The notes under the pieces: model-generated | Databases searched by the model: none | The model's input: the letters and a program-made list of their open reading frames with translations, nothing else | What the model was told of the DNA's origin: nothing | Shown: positions 35,517-45,535 of the stretch, in pieces | How the letters are laid out: every line of letters begins with the position of its first letter | Position numbering within the stretch: position 1 is the stretch's first letter | Made by a program: the position numbers and the translations under genes | Assembly: GCA_030684555.1 (NCBI GenBank) | Contig: JAUXVN010000013.1 | Span: 1 to 64,000 of the forward strand | DNA: 64,000 nucleotides | DNA from: Ignavibacteria bacterium | Lineage (GTDB): Bacteria > Bacteroidota > Ignavibacteria > Ignavibacteriales > Ignavibacteriaceae | Direction: 5' to 3'

Positions 35517-37199
35517 ATGGCCATCGAACCTAATAAAATAATATACTCCATGATCGGAGTCAGTAAATACTATAACCAAAAACCGATTTTGAAAGATATT
35601 TATCTTTCCTACTTCTATGGGGCTAAAATCGGTGTAATCGGATTAAATGGATCTGGAAAAAGTTCCTTATTAAAAATACTTGCCGGTGTTGATAAGGAAA
35701 TAAATGGTGAAACAGTAATCGCTCCCGGTTTCACTGTCGGTTATCTTGAACAAGAACCGGCATTGGATGAATCCAAAACCGTCAAAGCAATAGTTGAAGA
35801 GAGTGTTCAGAAAATTGTCGACACAATTAATGAATTTAATGCAATTAATGAAAAATTTGCAGAACCGATGTCTGATGATGAGATGACCGAACTTCTTGAA
35901 CGTCAAGGAATTGTTCAAGAGAAATTAGACGCGATGAATGCGTGGGATTTAGACTCCCGTCTTGAAATGGCAATGGATGCGCTCCGCTGCCCTCCCGGAG
36001 ATACACTTGTAAAGGTTTTATCAGGAGGTGAAAAAAGACGTGTGGCTCTTTGTCGTCTCCTTTTACAAAAACCTGATATTCTTTTGCTTGATGAACCAAC
36101 AAACCATCTCGATGCTGAAACAGTTGCATGGCTCGAAAAACATCTTCAACAATATGAAGGGACTGTAATTGCAGTAACTCACGATAGATATTTTCTTGAT
36201 AATGTTGCCGGATGGATTCTTGAACTTGACAGAGGTGAAGGGATTCCATGGAAGGGTAATTATTCTTCTTGGTTGGAACAGAAACAAAATCGTCTTAGAG
36301 TAGAAGAGAAAAAAGAGAGTGACAGACAAAAAACTCTTCAACGTGAACTTGAATGGATAAAGATGTCACCCAAAGCCCGTCATACAAAATCGAAAGCGAG
36401 AATTAATTCTTATGAAGAATTGTTGAATCAAAGAACTGATCAACAGATAAAAGATCTTCAAATATTCATTCCCCCCGGACCACGATTAGGAAATATCGTT
36501 ATCGATTGCGAAGATGCTGCAAAATCGTATGGCGATAATATTTTATTTGAAGAGATGACTTTTTCAATTCCGGCAGGAGCAATTGTTGGAATCATAGGAC
36601 CAAACGGTGCAGGTAAAACAACTCTATTTAAATTAATCACCGGTGTCGAAACTGCCGATAAAGGGATTGTAAAAGTTGGCGAAACTGTAAAATTAGCTCA
36701 TGTAGATCAATTCAGAGATGACCTTGATCCAAATAAATCAATTTGGGAATTGATTTCCGGTGGTAATGATACAATCGAACTTGGGAACAGATCAGTAAAT
36801 TCAAGAGCATACGTAGCTCAGTTTAATTTTTCCGGCGGTGATCAACAGAAAAAAGTTAATATTCTTTCCGGAGGTGAACGAAACAGAGTTCACTTAGCTA
36901 TGATGTTAAAAAAAGGGGCAAATGTACTTCTTCTTGATGAACCGACAAATGATCTTGATGTAAATACGATGCGTGCTCTTGAAGAAGCAATTGAATCTTT
37001 TGCAGGTTGTGCTCTTATTATAAGTCACGACCGTTGGTTTCTTGATAGAATTGCAACTCATATTCTTGCATTTGAAGGCGACAGCAAAGTTGTTTGGTTT
37101 GATGGGAATTATACCGAGTATGAAGAAAAGAGAAAAGAGCGTTTGGGTATTGATGCATCACAACCGCATCGAATAAAATATAGACATTTAACGAGATAA
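35517..37199 (+). CDS. ettA: Energy-dependent translational throttle protein EttA (ABC-F)
   Basis: 560 residues, usual EttA length. Two ABC domains: Walker A GLNGSGKSS with signature LSGGEKRRVALCRLLLQKPD and DEPTNHLD, and Walker [10 protein letters not shown] with LSGGERNRVHLAMMLKKGAN and DEPTNDLD. The domains are joined by the basic P-site-interacting linker (SPKARHTKSKARINSYEEL). ABC-F proteins lack membrane parts; EttA binds the ribosomal E site and gates the first translocation according to the ADP/ATP ratio. It ends in a strong terminator at 37206. Confidence 0.95.
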   Translation: MAIEPNKIIYSMIGVSKYYNQKPILKDIYLSYFYGAKIGVIGLNGSGKSSLLKILAGVDKEINGETVIAPGFTVGYLEQEPALDESKTVKAIVEESVQKIVDTINEFNAINEKFAEPMSDDEMTELLERQGIVQEKLDAMNAWDLDSRLEMAMDALRCPPGDTLVKVLSGGEKRRVALCRLLLQKPDILLLDEPTNHLDAETVAWLEKHLQQYEGTVIAVTHDRYFLDNVAGWILELDRGEGIPWKGNYSSWLEQKQNRLRVEEKKESDRQKTLQRELEWIKMSPKARHTKSKARINSYEELLNQRTDQQIKDLQIFIPPGPRLGNIVIDCEDAAKSYGDNILFEEMTFSIPAGAIVGIIGPNGAGKTTLFKLITGVETADKGIVKVGETVKLAHVDQFRDDLDPNKSIWELISGGNDTIELGNRSVNSRAYVAQFNFSGGDQQKKVNILSGGERNRVHLAMMLKKGANVLLLDEPTNDLDVNTMRALEEAIESFAGCALIISHDRWFLDRIATHILAFEGDSKVVWFDGNYTEYEEKRKERLGIDASQPHRIKYRHLTR

Positions 37200-37205
37200 G
37201 AAGTT

Positions 37206-37240
37206 GAGGCATCTCCTAACGGGAGATGCCTCTTATTTTA
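37206..37240 (+). terminator. Rho-independent terminator of ettA
   Basis: An 11-bp perfect stem (GAGGCATCTCC 37206-37216, GGAGATGCCTC 37222-37232), 5-base loop, then TTATTTTA. It lies just after the ettA stop and before the convergent lipoprotein gene. Confidence 0.9.
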
Positions 37241-37243
37241 CAA

Positions 37244-38218
37244 TCACTCCCCTATTTTCTTCAATAAAAATAACTCGTTTGAATGAATCGGTATATTTGC
37301 ATTTCCTGTTGAGTCGATGCTTCCTGAATAAGATTTATCTAATGTATATTCAGCAAAACCGGTATCGGGTGCCCAATCCCAATTCATCGATAATCCGGAA
37401 ACAGTTGTCAGCATCAAACCTACAAATCTTATTGAAGCCGGATTTCCGAAATCTGATTTGTTTATCCCGAATTGTAAAGTGCTTGAATTATACTGAAGCA
37501 GTAAATATGTAAGATTTCCCTTTGGTACCCAGCTTGTTGTCGATTCATTCCATTTGTAAAGTTTATTATTTTCGAAACCTACAATCGCAAGATAATCTGC
37601 ACCGATATAGTTAAGAGTGTAACCAAAATTAGTAATCGAGCTTCTCAGTCCGGTTGATGCATCAGAATCGGTATCAATAAAAATTCCGAATGAAATGCCC
37701 CCCGTTGTCGAAAACGGAGCAACCCAGGGGGAGGAGGCATCTGCTTTAAAATGTAATTGAGTTGAGGAATTTCTTACAAAAACTGTTTTAACATTCTTTT
37801 CCCAATCTTCATTTTTATCATTGATAATTTCGAGCCATTTGTACCCGACTTTTGCACGCATCGAATAGGTTTCATTACCATCACGGTCTTTGGTGGCAGC
37901 TTTAAGTACATAAGATTCTCCGCTTTGCGGATTAGCCGGTTTCCATTTAAAATCAAATCCGCTTATCCCTTTAGTTTTTGTGACTACTTTTACATCATTA
38001 ACATAAAAATCAACTTCCTCAACAGCATTGATATTTTGAAAACTGAATTTTATGGAGATTGAATCTTCAAATACAGAATTGTTAGTGGGAGAATCAAATG
38101 AGACTCTGAAATTAGAACCTGAATAGTCGGTACTTTTATCACAGCTTGTGAAAGAGAATCCGCACAATAACATCATGATTAAAAAGAACTGCTGATATTT
38201 TTTAATTTCAATTTTCAT
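37244..38218 (-). CDS. Lipoprotein with Ig-like domain and a beta-sandwich domain
   Basis: 324 residues. A signal with the lipobox FTSCD is followed by an Ig-like domain (about 35-125) in the pattern VSFDSPTNNSVFEDSISIKFSF...VDFYVNDVKV...YVLKAATKDRDGNE. A second beta-rich domain (about 130-300) has FGIFIDTDSDASTG and LQFGINKSDFG, recalling carbohydrate-binding (CBM9-like) or DOMON-like sandwiches; this is only a resemblance. It overlaps the upstream T9SS cargo gene by 4 bases, so the two products are made together and may work on the same substrate. Confidence 0.7.
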   Translation of the reverse strand: MKIEIKKYQQFFLIMMLLCGFSFTSCDKSTDYSGSNFRVSFDSPTNNSVFEDSISIKFSFQNINAVEEVDFYVNDVKVVTKTKGISGFDFKWKPANPQSGESYVLKAATKDRDGNETYSMRAKVGYKWLEIINDKNEDWEKNVKTVFVRNSSTQLHFKADASSPWVAPFSTTGGISFGIFIDTDSDASTGLRSSITNFGYTLNYIGADYLAIVGFENNKLYKWNESTTSWVPKGNLTYLLLQYNSSTLQFGINKSDFGNPASIRFVGLMLTTVSGLSMNWDWAPDTGFAEYTLDKSYSGSIDSTGNANIPIHSNELFLLKKIGE

Positions 38219-41200
38219 CTTACCACCATCATTTTATTAATTTTTTGGAAATTTGCTGTTCTGATTTCATAGAAGTAGATGCCGCTTGATAATGCCGATG
38301 CGTTAAAATCTACTTGATGGGAACCTGATTCCAGTGTTGTACTAATTAATGTTTTTACTTTTCTGCCGAGTATGTCATAAACATTAAGTGTTACAAATCC
38401 GCTTTTGTTAAGTGTAAAATTTATTCTTGTAATCGGATTAAATGGATTCGGATAATTACCGAAATCACTTATCACTTCACCTGTTTTTGTTATTGGTTTT
38501 TCTGAAGTCCCGAACGTGAAATTATTTTTTACAAACTCAATGGCGCTGTGTGCTGCTTCTCTTCCGAGTGTAACTGAATTAAGTGGTGAACTCCCCCGCT
38601 TAACAATCATAGCAACAATTATATCAATCGGTTTATTCTTCTCTAATCTGAAAGGTCCCGTATTTGTGTAAGTTCGTATATCAGTACCAAAACTTTGAAC
38701 CCATCCACTCTGAGTGACAGGATCACCGGAAAAAAGATACTTTGGATTTATCAACGAACAATCTACTCCCCCAAGGACTTCTCCCACAAAGTATGTACAT
38801 GGATTAGTTGGATTACCCATCCAATCCAAACCAAGCATAACAGCTCTATAATCTCTTACAGTAGGATTAAACCAGTGGGGAGGCTGGAGTAAATTTGTGT
38901 TAGAGGAAGTCAATCTCTGATTAGCTGCCCCCGGGTATTTTCCAACACCAATCGGATTTCCATACATCTGGAATGCAGTATCAAGCGGAGTGTCAATACC
39001 TTCTTCATAAATGCCATTTAAATTTACATCAGTAAAAGTTACACCCGGAATGTATGAGACAGGTCCCTGCACAATAGTATTAAAGAATGCAGGTACACTA
39101 TCTCCAAATACAGCATCAGGTTGTGTTTGATAAATATAAGTCGAGTTACAAAGCGTATCCGTCCCAATTCTATCATCAAGATAATCACCTAAATCGGGAT
39201 CATTAACAATTGAAAAATAAACATCTTCGATAGGTTTATTATCGGAGTTTTTATTTTCGATAGAATATCTAACGAAAAGTATTTCTGAAAGAAAATTATC
39301 TGAGCCTCCTTCCCAACCGAAAACCGATTGTTTAATTTCTATACCTAGAGGTTTTTGTTCATACCATCTTCTCATATTACTTGGTGTTCCATCGTTAAAA
39401 CAAGTCCATGCAGTATAATCACCCATTAAATCGGGTTTATCTTCATTGACATCCCAAATTCCATTTCCGTTTTTATCGATTGGATTATAGATACCGTCAT
39501 TATCACCATCAAAAAATTCCGCTCCGTCTGCAACTGCATAGCGCCATTCCTTCCACGATTCACCGAACGGAGTGTCTGAGGATTTAAGGATAAAAATGTT
39601 TCCCGATTTGGGACTCGTCAATGCAACTGAACCGGGGATATAATCCACGATTCTACTTGCAAAAAATACCATATTTCCTATGAGCTGATTATCTACATAT
39701 CCTGTCATTGCAAAACCACCGGAAAATAGAAATACTCCTCCGTCGAACCTCCCTCCATCAGTTCCGTTTATGAGCACATCTGCCAAAACTCCGTTGTTGT
39801 CAATGGGAAGTTTTAGTTTATTCACGTTAACTAATGTCGCCTTAGTAATATCTTTATACTGAACTACTTTGTTTTTGACATTAACAGTAGTCGAAGATCC
39901 TTTAATATTTTTTGCTATAAACTCATAATTCAATTTTTGAAATTCAACATCGAATGGTTGTATCATCCCACCTAAAACCGTTTTGTAAATATATTCTTTT
40001 CCTGTTTCAGGATGCAGATTAGGTTGTTTTTCGAAAAACATCTCCTTGGTTTTTCCGTCATCGCCGGTAAACTTAATCTTAAATTCTGATATGCTATCAA
40101 CCTCATAAATATTATATGAGGCTGTGAATGGAGAGAAATTATCAGGAAATTCTATTTCAATTGAAGATTTTTGAATTAGCGGAGATGGAGCGATGTCATA
40201 GTTTTCACCAAGAATTCCGATATAAAACTTCTTCGGATAAAAGAACATATTATCTATTTCAATATTATTTCCGCCTCTATCTGACTGCAATAGAAATGTA
40301 ACTTTATCACTATATGTTGTCATTACGAATTGAGAATCAATTCCCATGTATTTAGTTAATGGTTGATTTTCAGCCCATGTTATCCCATTATCTGAACTCT
40401 TAGAATAAAAGATATCATAATTATAATAAGTCGGATATACATTAGCGTTGAGCTGTTCCTTCCTTAATGTAAATAAAACATACATTTCATTTGTTGAAGT
40501 TTTTATTGTTCTACTATTAAAGACTATATCACCTAATCTTAATACTATTTTCTGAATGGACCATGTTTCTCCTTTATCTGAGGTAGTCCTTGAATATAGG
40601 TATTGTCCTGATATTGAATTAGTTGTCATCCTTGAATAATAAATTGTTAACGAACCATCCTCAGATTCAACAAAAGAACAACTTACGATATTGGAAAAAG
40701 CAGGGATACTCTTTGGGGTTGGCATTTCAGTTTCAGAATTAAATCTATATAAATAGCGACCATCGATTAAATAAGTTTCACCACTACTCGTTGTATAAAA
40801 AGATGTCTTTTCGGAGTAAAGTGAACTAAATTCTTTTTTATTTCCCCATGTCATACCTAAATCAGTCGAAACATTGAAGTAAATTACATAATAATTTGGT
40901 TGCTTAAAAAGAAGATATATTTTGTTATCCCCAACATGATGGGCATCGAACCAATAGACTCTATCAGTTTCTGCTTTCCCTTCAATTACTTTCACGGCAT
41001 TTGACCAAGTATATCCGGCATCGCTGCTCTCTCTTCGAATTAATGAGTAATTCTCCAAAGTAAAAAGAAGAAACTTCTGTTCGTTTATTTGAATTAATCT
41101 ATATTGTGAATTCTCGGATGCAATATCCGGCAGCGGTAACTTGTGAAAATCTTTTTGTTGGGGAAAAGTGAAGTCTAAAACAAAGACTAATTGAAGGAAA

Positions 41201-41235
41201 AAGAATAAGTAGAAATATCTTTTAGAACAGTTCAT
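38215..41235 (-). CDS. Large secreted protein with BNR/Asp-box repeats and type IX sorting domain
   Basis: 1006 residues. Signal peptide, then an N-terminal beta-propeller-like part (to about 330) with four S/T-x-D-x-G-x-T-W Asp-boxes: SSDAGYTWSN, STDLGMTWGN, TSDKGETWSI and SSDNGITWAE. These mark sialidase/BNR folds, but no catalytic FRIP motif is seen. The middle (about 450-900) has Ca-loop-like DGDNDGIYNPIDKNGNGIWD and unknown modules. The C-terminus is a T9SS sorting domain (NYPNPFNPITRINF...FYEIRTANFQKINKMMVVR). Most likely displayed or released at the cell surface. Coupled to the downstream lipoprotein gene by a 4-base overlap. Confidence 0.82.
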   Translation of the reverse strand: MNCSKRYFYLFFFLQLVFVLDFTFPQQKDFHKLPLPDIASENSQYRLIQINEQKFLLFTLENYSLIRRESSDAGYTWSNAVKVIEGKAETDRVYWFDAHHVGDNKIYLLFKQPNYYVIYFNVSTDLGMTWGNKKEFSSLYSEKTSFYTTSSGETYLIDGRYLYRFNSETEMPTPKSIPAFSNIVSCSFVESEDGSLTIYYSRMTTNSISGQYLYSRTTSDKGETWSIQKIVLRLGDIVFNSRTIKTSTNEMYVLFTLRKEQLNANVYPTYYNYDIFYSKSSDNGITWAENQPLTKYMGIDSQFVMTTYSDKVTFLLQSDRGGNNIEIDNMFFYPKKFYIGILGENYDIAPSPLIQKSSIEIEFPDNFSPFTASYNIYEVDSISEFKIKFTGDDGKTKEMFFEKQPNLHPETGKEYIYKTVLGGMIQPFDVEFQKLNYEFIAKNIKGSSTTVNVKNKVVQYKDITKATLVNVNKLKLPIDNNGVLADVLINGTDGGRFDGGVFLFSGGFAMTGYVDNQLIGNMVFFASRIVDYIPGSVALTSPKSGNIFILKSSDTPFGESWKEWRYAVADGAEFFDGDNDGIYNPIDKNGNGIWDVNEDKPDLMGDYTAWTCFNDGTPSNMRRWYEQKPLGIEIKQSVFGWEGGSDNFLSEILFVRYSIENKNSDNKPIEDVYFSIVNDPDLGDYLDDRIGTDTLCNSTYIYQTQPDAVFGDSVPAFFNTIVQGPVSYIPGVTFTDVNLNGIYEEGIDTPLDTAFQMYGNPIGVGKYPGAANQRLTSSNTNLLQPPHWFNPTVRDYRAVMLGLDWMGNPTNPCTYFVGEVLGGVDCSLINPKYLFSGDPVTQSGWVQSFGTDIRTYTNTGPFRLEKNKPIDIIVAMIVKRGSSPLNSVTLGREAAHSAIEFVKNNFTFGTSEKPITKTGEVISDFGNYPNPFNPITRINFTLNKSGFVTLNVYDILGRKVKTLISTTLESGSHQVDFNASALSSGIYFYEIRTANFQKINKMMVVR

Positions 41236-41572
41236 AATTTATCCTTAAAAATTTTGGATAACTGTCTTGATTTAACTATTTGAAATTAATCATTCTAAAA
41301 TAGTAATGCAAGACTTTAGGAACTGTTTTACAAAATAAGATGATATAATTTTACTCTTATTTGTCTAATTCAGTTTATTTATAGTGGTTTGGTTATAGTA
41401 ATTAACCTGAGAATTTTCTTTACAAACTAATAATTGAGCTAATTCGTCCTTTAATCATCCCGACATCTGATTATTGAGAGAAAGTGGAATGGCTAAAATT
41501 GTAAGTCACTGGCAAACAATGTACTAAATTTTTAGATATATGGATTTACTGAATTGACTGTGATTTTACGTT
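41236..41572. other. Long AT-rich upstream region, no gene
   Basis: The region before the 1006-residue secreted protein. It contains the AAGGAT ribosome-binding site of that gene at its left end, but otherwise no reading frame, hairpin or promoter that I can support. Confidence 0.4.
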
Positions 41573-41757
41573 ATGTTATCAATTAGAAATGTAAAAACAA
41601 AATCCGGATCTAATGTCCTTTAGAAAGTTTTTGTTAAGCATATAAAACTCGAGTGGTAAAACAAATCGGTAGCTCAAAGACGTGGGTAGAACTTTCTTAT
41701 TTAGTCTATAAAACAAATGAAAGTACTCTCAAAAGAGAAAAGGGACGGGTGATATAA
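41573..41757 (+). pseudogene. Remnant of an IS4/IS1634-type transposase N-terminus
   Basis: From the ATG at 41573 the frame reads MLSIRNVKTKSGSNVL and stops. A second frame, open at 41653-41757, reads VVKQIGSSKTWVELSYLVYK. Together these match the start of IS1634-type transposases (I-R-x-V-K-T-K-S-G-S ... V-V-K-x-I-G-S-S). At least one stop and one frameshift separate the parts and nothing after residue ~60 survives, so this is a fossil. Based on motif memory only. Confidence 0.5.
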
Positions 41758-41826
41758 AGCTTTTGGTTTACTTATTGCCACAACTTTTCTTCATTGCTTT
41801 ATAGATCACACTGTTTTTTAATTTTC

Positions 41827-42570
41827 TTATTCTTCATACCTATCTAATTTAAATTTTTCACCGAGATATAATTTTCGCACTTCTTGATCTTCAGCTAAGT
41901 TTTCAGCGGTGCCTGATCTAAAAATAAGTCCATTTATTAAAATATAGCCTTTATCCACAATACTTAGAGTTTCATGTACATTATGATCAGTAATTAGTAC
42001 TCCAATACCTCTATTCTTTAAACTTGCTACAATTGTCATAATATCTTCAACAGCAATTGGATCAACCCCTGCAAAAGGTTCATCAAGAAGGATGAAACCT
42101 GGATCCATTGCCAGGGAGCGTGCAATTTCAGTTCGTCTTCTTTCCCCGCCGCTAAGCTGCATCCCTAAACTTTTTCGAATGTGAGTTACGCTTAAATCTT
42201 CGAGAAGCTGCTCCATTTTTTCTTTACGTTCTTTTAAAGAAAGTGTAGTCATTTGAAGTACTGCCATAATGTTATCTTCAACACTCAGTTTTCTAAATAT
42301 CGATGCTTCCTGTGGCAGATAACCTATACCCATTCGTGCACGTTTGTACATTGGAACTTTAGTAATGTTTTGATCATCAAGAAAAACATTTCCTTCATTT
42401 GGTCGAATCATTCCAACCATCATATAAAAAGTGGTAGTTTTACCAGCTCCATTTGGACCAAGTAATCCAACTATCTCTCCTCTTGAAACTTCAACGGAAG
42501 CTTTGTTTACGACAGTTCTCTTTTTATATATCTTAATTAAATTTTCAGATCTAAAAGTTGTATATGCCAT
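41827..42570 (-). CDS. lptB: LPS export ABC transporter ATP-binding protein LptB
   Basis: 247 residues. Walker [18 protein letters not shown]-loop [18 protein letters not shown] (the LptB hallmark), signature [16 protein letters not shown], Walker [17 protein letters not shown] and H-switch [10 protein letters not shown]. It powers extraction of LPS from the inner membrane. Its membrane partners LptF/LptG are not in the window. Last gene of the lpt-kds run, 7 bases after lptA. Confidence 0.96.
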   Translation of the reverse strand: MAYTTFRSENLIKIYKKRTVVNKASVEVSRGEIVGLLGPNGAGKTTTFYMMVGMIRPNEGNVFLDDQNITKVPMYKRARMGIGYLPQEASIFRKLSVEDNIMAVLQMTTLSLKERKEKMEQLLEDLSVTHIRKSLGMQLSGGERRRTEIARSLAMDPGFILLDEPFAGVDPIAVEDIMTIVASLKNRGIGVLITDHNVHETLSIVDKGYILINGLIFRSGTAENLAEDQEVRKLYLGEKFKLDRYEE

Positions 42571-42577
42571 AGTCTTA

Positions 42578-43975
42578 TTACTTTGTAAAATTAAATTCTT
42601 TTTTTATGGTTAAAAGAAGTTGCTCTTTAACAGGTTTATCGGTATAAAAAATAAAATTTGGGAGTAGAAAAACCTGTTCTTTTCCTGCTACTAAATTTTC
42701 TGGATGATATTCACTGTTTGGATCTGCGTATAATCGAACTTTCTCAACTTTTTTATCGCTAAATTCAATTACTGCATCCTTAGAACTGGCTTTAATTAAG
42801 CCGTTCGGCTCTGTTTCCTCATAGAGAAAATAGATACTAAGTACATTCTCAAAAACTTCGGTGCGTTTAAGTCCATCATCATCAAAATGTAGTGTAACAT
42901 CTTTTCCTGTAATCTGATCATATCTTGAAGGATAATCAACATTTTGAGAAACAACTAAAGAGTTATTAATGACATCCATTTTTTTGATCCTCTTCTCTTC
43001 AAGATGAACAATAATAGTATCCCCGGAAAGTTGTGAATTCTCAAACCACATAACCGGTGTGGAGGTTGAGTCGCTGACTTTATATATATGAATTTTTTCA
43101 ACATCACGATAAAAAATGGTTAAATCATTTACAGAAGCAAAGTCATCTCTTAAAATTTTAACTGAATCTTTAGCAATAAATTTATTTGATGAATCACGAT
43201 ACGCTTCCATGATTACCGATTTAATTATCATAGTATCGATTGATGTAACAGAATCGGTGCTGCTTTTTGTGGTATCAATCTGAATTAATAAAGGATTGGA
43301 ATCGACTATGGAGTAATTTTTCAATCTATGATCTTCGAGATGATCACCAAAAATGATGGAGTTATTATCTGAGTTTTTGATAGCTACATTATTAAAAGCA
43401 AAGGTTGTTTGAGTGTTTCTCAAATGTACCAGACTATCTGCATAAATAACATTTGCGGTATCAACAATTTTTACATTGCCAGTGGAAATTGCTCTATCCT
43501 CTTGACGAAAATAAATTAATTTGTCTGAAGTCATTGTAGAAACAGTATCATATAGTTTCACACGATTTTCAAAAACCGCTTTGCTCTCATCAAAAAAATA
43601 TTCCCCGATCTTTGCGGTCAAAATAATTTTCCGATCATCAAGCTTTACACCCTTATCTGAGAATGATCTTCGTTCATTACCGTAATAAAATCCTTCGGGA
43701 GTTGTTATTGTTAAAGTATCTTGTGTAATAATTACATTCCCGATTAACTTTGCATTGTTTTGATCTAAATATTGAATAGCTAAATCACAAGTGATAACAA
43801 CGTTTCCCTGTGTTAGAACAACATCGTTGCGAACTTCCCGTATAGATTCACCGTTTTCCACTCTGCCGACAAGTTCTTTACCAATTACAGTTATCAGTTT
43901 TGATTCTGTTTGAGGGAAAAAATCGATAGCGAAGATTACGAATAAAAAGATGAAATATATAAATTTTGATTTCAT
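42578..43975 (-). CDS. lptA: LptA/OstA-like LPS transport protein (long form)
   Basis: 465 residues, more than twice the E. coli LptA. After a signal peptide comes an OstA beta-taco region with repeating strands: [95 protein letters not shown] further repeat region follows to the end. It should bridge the periplasm to LptD; long OstA proteins are usual in Bacteroidota. It overlaps lptC by 4 bases. Confidence 0.85.
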   Translation of the reverse strand: MKSKFIYFIFLFVIFAIDFFPQTESKLITVIGKELVGRVENGESIREVRNDVVLTQGNVVITCDLAIQYLDQNNAKLIGNVIITQDTLTITTPEGFYYGNERRSFSDKGVKLDDRKIILTAKIGEYFFDESKAVFENRVKLYDTVSTMTSDKLIYFRQEDRAISTGNVKIVDTANVIYADSLVHLRNTQTTFAFNNVAIKNSDNNSIIFGDHLEDHRLKNYSIVDSNPLLIQIDTTKSSTDSVTSIDTMIIKSVIMEAYRDSSNKFIAKDSVKILRDDFASVNDLTIFYRDVEKIHIYKVSDSTSTPVMWFENSQLSGDTIIVHLEEKRIKKMDVINNSLVVSQNVDYPSRYDQITGKDVTLHFDDDGLKRTEVFENVLSIYFLYEETEPNGLIKASSKDAVIEFSDKKVEKVRLYADPNSEYHPENLVAGKEQVFLLPNFIFYTDKPVKEQLLLTIKKEFNFTK

Positions 43976-44508
43976 CTTAATGTATCTGGATTTGTTACGT
44001 AAACAGGTTTATATATGGTATAGTTTTTTAATTGCTGATCGGATTCTAAACCATATCCTTGAATGTTTTCAGTAGGGGTTATGATTGTTACAAATTTATC
44101 AGTAACAATCTTTTGATCCGAATTTCTCCACATTAGTTCTTCACTCGTTAGAGTAACTCCGCTATCATTCACAGCAATTACATTTTCTATCGCATATAGA
44201 TTTTTCGTTTTGTCATCGATTCTGCCCCGCATAGAAGTCATAGTAGTGGTCTTTATCTGGAATGGATTATAGAAATCAACCTTTACACTATCATCCAATA
44301 ATGTCTCCATTGATGTAGTGTAGACTCTTATATGACCTGACCATAATATAGCTTTTGTTTTACCTGAATCTGTGAAAAGGATTTTCGATTTCCAGCTTTC
44401 CTGAGCCGGTAATTCTTCAATTTTGAGTGTAGCATCAACAATAGGTTTAACCCGCTCTGAACCGCATCCGATTAATAATAAAAGAAAAACTAATAACATT
44501 TTTTTCAT
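43972..44508 (-). CDS. lptC: LPS export protein LptC
   Basis: 178 residues. It begins MKKMLLVFLLLLIGCGSE, where the lipobox LIGC makes it a lipoprotein form of LptC (E. coli LptC has a membrane anchor instead). The beta-strand pattern continues with WSGHIRVYTTSMETLLDDSVKVDFYN, MTSMRGRIDDKTKNLYAIENVIAVNDSGVTLTSEELMW and IQGYGLESDQQLKNYTI. It sits between lptA and kdsD with 4-base overlaps on both sides. Confidence 0.85.
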   Translation of the reverse strand: MKKMLLVFLLLLIGCGSERVKPIVDATLKIEELPAQESWKSKILFTDSGKTKAILWSGHIRVYTTSMETLLDDSVKVDFYNPFQIKTTTMTSMRGRIDDKTKNLYAIENVIAVNDSGVTLTSEELMWRNSDQKIVTDKFVTIITPTENIQGYGLESDQQLKNYTIYKPVYVTNPDTLR

Positions 44509-45482
44509 CGGACTTGTAATCCTAAGTTTAATAAATCATGCAAATGAACAATACCAATTGGTTTCTCAAATTCGTCTGCCACAATAAGCGATGTAATTTT
44601 GTAAGTCTCCATCGTCTGCAATGCAAATGAAGCAAGCACATCTTTAGAAATTATTTTAGGATTTTTACTCATTATATCGACTGCTTTTAGATCTTTTATG
44701 TCTAAAGTTTTTTCAAGTAATCTTCGTAAGTCACCATCAGTTATCACACCAACTAATTTCCCTTTATCATCAACCACCGAAGTTGTTCCAAGTCTTTTCG
44801 AGGTAATTTCTAAAATTGTATCTTTAATTGAAGCATCTTTTGATATAATAGGGACGTTCTCTCCCTTAATCATTATTTCACTAATCTTTAATGACAATCT
44901 TTTTCCTAAACTTCCTCCCGGATGAAGAAGAGCAAAATCTTGTTCAGTAAAACCTTTTCGCTCCAATAAACAGACTGATAGAGCATCACCCATTGCCAAC
45001 ATTGTTGTTGTTGATGCTGTTGGTGCTAAGTCAAAAGGACATGCCTCTTCTTTTACACAGACATTAAGAATAATATCGACATCAAGAGCAATTTTTGAAT
45101 TTAGGTTTCCAACCATTCCTATTAGAATTACTTCTAACCTTTTTAACATCGGTAATAAATTTACCAGTTCTTCAGTTGCACCGCTTTTTGATAAAAGAAT
45201 CACAACATCATCTTTCCGCACCATTCCCAAATCGCCGTGCAAAGCATCCGTAGGATGAAGAAATATTGCTGCGGTTCCGGTTGAATTCATAGTTGCAACA
45301 ATTTTTCGGGCAATTAAACCTGACTTTCCCATTCCGGTTAATACAACTCTTCCACGCGATTTAAAAATTTTATCAACAGCTTGAAAAAAAGAATCATCAA
45401 TACTATTTAATAAGTTTTGAACCGACTCAGCTTCAATTTTTACAACGTTCTTCCCGATTCTTATTATCTCATCTTTTGTCAC
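44505..45482 (-). CDS. kdsD: Arabinose-5-phosphate isomerase (KdsD/KpsF)
   Basis: 325 residues. A SIS domain (about 30-180; GMGKSGLIARKIVATMNSTGTAAIFLHPTDALHGDLGMV, SKSGATEEL, ACPFDLAPTASTTTMLAMGDALSV) is followed by two CBS domains (about 205-325; SKRLGTTSVVDDKGKLVGVITDGDLRR, YKITSLIVADEFEKPIGIVHLHDLL). It interconverts ribulose-5-P and arabinose-5-P, the first step towards Kdo. First gene of the kdsD-lptC-lptA-lptB run, the same order as E. coli except that kdsC is missing. Confidence 0.95.
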   Translation of the reverse strand: MTKDEIIRIGKNVVKIEAESVQNLLNSIDDSFFQAVDKIFKSRGRVVLTGMGKSGLIARKIVATMNSTGTAAIFLHPTDALHGDLGMVRKDDVVILLSKSGATEELVNLLPMLKRLEVILIGMVGNLNSKIALDVDIILNVCVKEEACPFDLAPTASTTTMLAMGDALSVCLLERKGFTEQDFALLHPGGSLGKRLSLKISEIMIKGENVPIISKDASIKDTILEITSKRLGTTSVVDDKGKLVGVITDGDLRRLLEKTLDIKDLKAVDIMSKNPKIISKDVLASFALQTMETYKITSLIVADEFEKPIGIVHLHDLLNLGLQVR

Positions 45483-45535
45483 AACTTAACCTTGATTTTC
45501 AAAATGAAAAGTAATTTCTTCAAATTAATTATACA

